Below, in pieces: positions 62,210 to 64,000 of a stretch of DNA of 64,000 nucleotides. A program made the translations under genes and the position numbers. The stretch spans positions 115,578,358 through 115,642,357 of the forward strand of contig OZ023265.1 of NCBI GenBank assembly GCA_964006375.1, in the 5' to 3' direction. The notes under the pieces were generated by a model. That model saw only the letters and a list, made by a program, of their open reading frames with translations, was not told the origin of the DNA and did not search any database. The stretch's first letter is position 1. Every line of letters begins with the position of its first letter. The DNA is from Tillus elongatus. Taxonomy: Eukaryota > Arthropoda > Insecta > Coleoptera > Cleridae.

Positions 62210-62510
62210 AAACCGATTTGAGTCAAGTTACCTCTGCACAATATTGCTTAGTTTGGCCGCTAGGCGACCCTTAAGTTACAATTTTTAGTCTGTATTTTGG
62301 TATCTGAAGTTTAATTTAACATGGCTTAAGCGATTTCGTCAGAGTTTGGTATCTGAACACGGTATTAAGGAAAAAACTCCTCATTAAAATTATCATGAGT
62401 AACAATCCATAGGCGGAAAACTTAATTTTTTTAGGAATTGGACCCATAAAATTTCTACGCCAATGCAAGAAAATTGTTTCTAGCGTGAAATGTGAATAAA
62501 GTAACACATT
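62210..62510. repeat. Interspersed repeat, copy 2
   Basis: Partner of 59930-60270 (gatttgagtcaagttacctc, ttgcttagtttggccgctag). Confidence 0.55.
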
Positions 62511-62820
62511 TACTAAAAACGTGTCGAAGAAGATCCAAGTGATTCTTCCGCAAAAACTGATGCTGCAAATTTATTTGCAACATCTACCAGATACGTTGCC
62601 AGATTTGTTATGGGATTAACCTCTAGAACCCCGGAGAGATATGTGATTTATGCATGCCGACAATAGGCATGGATGCAAAATGATGAAAATGTTTTGTATC
62701 CTCCTACTATGTCGAAAATCATAACTACTGGACAATTGATAGTCCCTTTATTAATCTTATTTTTAAAGGGGTAGACATTGATCCAATCCAATCCTTAGCA
62801 GGTGGTAGTGGAATTTTCCT

Positions 62821-62944
62821 TTATGTAATAGTAAAGGATTTTTTCACGCCCGAGGAGGTACCACCCCATACATCAAGGGGCCGGTGAAGTCCCAACGGAC
62901 GTTTCCGGTTCTGGTGTATGAGTCGGTTTCCCTTATAAGCAAAA
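62821..62944 (+). other. Leader or ORF1 end of the non-LTR element
   Basis: GC-richer sequence directly before the endonuclease frame, sharing its composition. It is probably the element's 5' region or the end of a first ORF. The 116-codon frame on the opposite strand (62821-63171) is an overlap artefact. Confidence 0.4.
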
Positions 62945-64000
62945 ATGATGATGGCTCCTCCTTGTATAAAATATTCCGGAGGCAAAATACCCCTCCATTC
63001 GGATCTCCGGGAGAGGGGTGTACAGGGGGCGCCAACATCAAGATCTAACATATCCTTTTCGAATATATGTGGCCTAAATTCTAACCTGAACTCCGTCCAC
63101 CATTTCCTCCAGGCTAACAGGCCCCAACTCCTCTTCCTCACCGAAACCCAAATCAGTGCCAAACCAGCCACTAATCACCTTAATTTCCCGGGGTATGAGC
63201 TCCTTACTGCCTTTAGATTGCATGGAGGCGTGTGCGCATACGTCCGTAGCAATCTACCCTGCACCAGACTTCCCAATTTAGAAGCTGGAAGAAAAGACAT
63301 ACTATGGATAAAACTCTCTCTCAGGGCTGCAACTAAATTCATCTGTTGCATTTACCGGTCACCTTCTGACAACAACTTTGTCCAGCTCTTTGACTACCTT
63401 TCTGAAAAAACCGACTATCTGATTTCTGAATATCCTTCCTCCGAGGTCACTATTCTTGGCGACTTCAATGTACATAATAAGGAATGGCTAGGATCTTCAA
63501 AAACCGATCCACAAGGGAGAGCAGCGGAGGCCTTTGCAGTCAGCAATTCTTTGGCCAATATGGTTCAGCAACCTACTTACTTTCCTCGTATCCCAACACA
63601 CAGCTCAAATCCCTTGGATCTCCTTCTTACTACAAATCCTGAATGCTATAAGATATCAGTCACCGCCCCCCTTGGTCGCTCAGACCACGGCATGGTCACT
63701 GCTTCCTGTGCAATGCAACCCGAGGTCACACAGTCATCACACCCACGTATCGTTTGGCACTACAACTCCGCAAACTGGGACGAAATGCGGGATTACTTTT
63801 CCTCATTTCCATGGGCGTCTGTCTGCTTCTCTCATCCTGACCCCTCTGATATCTCACAAAACGTCACCGAAATTATCCAAGCTGGCATGGAATTATTTAT
63901 TCCACGTACACAGAAAACCTCTTCAGCCACTCAAAAGCCCTGGTTCTCTAAATCCTGTGACAAGGCCAGACTTGAAAAGGTCAAAGCTCACAAAACGCTT
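62945..64000 (+). CDS. Non-LTR retrotransposon ORF2, endonuclease domain (partial, runs off the edge)
   Basis: The frame is open from ATG at 62945 (three in-frame ATGs in a row, with a TAA three codons upstream) to the last base, 352 codons. It encodes an AP-like endonuclease: NICGLNSNLNSV, FLTETQISA with the catalytic Glu, ICCIYRSPSDNN, ILGDFNVHNKEW with the GDFN box, NPLDLLLT, and LGRSDHGMV with the SDH box. This is the N-terminal half of ORF2 in jockey/CR1-like elements, nicking target DNA before reverse transcription. No frameshift or stop is visible, so this copy may be young. The reverse transcriptase should follow beyond the window. Clade is not assigned. Confidence 0.85.
   Translation, partial: MMMAPPCIKYSGGKIPLHSDLRERGVQGAPTSRSNISFSNICGLNSNLNSVHHFLQANRPQLLFLTETQISAKPATNHLNFPGYELLTAFRLHGGVCAYVRSNLPCTRLPNLEAGRKDILWIKLSLRAATKFICCIYRSPSDNNFVQLFDYLSEKTDYLISEYPSSEVTILGDFNVHNKEWLGSSKTDPQGRAAEAFAVSNSLANMVQQPTYFPRIPTHSSNPLDLLLTTNPECYKISVTAPLGRSDHGMVTASCAMQPEVTQSSHPRIVWHYNSANWDEMRDYFSSFPWASVCFSHPDPSDISQNVTEIIQAGMELFIPRTQKTSSATQKPWFSKSCDKARLEKVKAHKTL

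Noticed and set aside
62821..63171. 116-codon minus-strand frame
   Set aside because: It overlaps the non-LTR endonuclease frame, whose motifs are all on the + strand.

Overview
The window is AT-rich eukaryotic DNA and looks like part of a large, repeat-dense arthropod (probably insect) nuclear genome. This is inferred from R1-type and jockey-type non-LTR remnants, DDE_3/mariner transposase relics, tRNA-derived SINEs, Penelope-like elements, GT-AG splice signals with long introns, and at least 15 long (TA)n tracts. There is no operon-like organisation, no bacterial gene density, and no species-level marker that I can name. Most open frames longer than 60 codons are microsatellite translations or lie inside repeats.

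The most interesting host-like feature is on the + strand between about 4.1 and 22.0 kb. Eight short exons (117,117,117,135,138,135,138,132 nt) each sit between a consensus acceptor and a gtaag/gtgag donor, are all phase 0 at both ends, and are visibly paralogous. The first three share SIVEIETVET and IKRRPS(S/N)R, the fourth is intermediate, the fifth to seventh share a (K/R)RPSSFHFE-like end, and the eighth is diverged but keeps QIETVESTYET. Joined they read 343 residues without a stop. The protein is polar, basic and probably disordered. No first or last exon was found, and I do not recognise the family. The introns have been expanded by nested transposons (7-16 kb and 16-20 kb).

The rest is mobile-element strata. 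0.6-1.3 kb: DDE_3 transposase relic. 7.7-9.4 kb: two non-LTR 3' ends. 9.6, 14.6, 25.1, 26.5, 35.4 and 47.2 kb: one tRNA-SINE family. 10.2-13.4 kb: a TA-microsatellite element split by a 2.8-kb terminal-inverted-repeat element. 13.5-16 kb: inverted Penelope 3' ends. 18.7-19.7 kb: transposase relic with an internal inverted duplication. 24.7-24.9 kb: a perfect 104-bp palindrome. 27-28 kb: mariner relic. 29.6-39.1 kb and 43.3 kb: a cluster of short elements sharing a conserved terminus, several of which carry (TA)n at the same internal site. 40.4-42.3 kb: Penelope-like reverse transcriptase. 43.7-44.9 kb: two more palindromes. 48.6-52.2 kb: a transposase relic apparently interrupted by a pol-less gag-pro LTR element and a TA element. 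57.3-58.4 kb: a decayed unknown coding region. 62.9-64.0 kb: an intact 5' end of a non-LTR endonuclease ORF running off the window.

Three Penelope-type terminal families (near 15.85/24.8, 43.84 and 44.77 kb) can be folded on paper into hammerhead-ribozyme-like cores (CUGANGA...GAAA), and several exist as inverted-repeat pairs. A CpG-rich, TATA-containing island at 46.5-46.7 kb is the only promoter-like sequence; 90 bp after it is a short ATG exon candidate whose peptide looks like a signal peptide.
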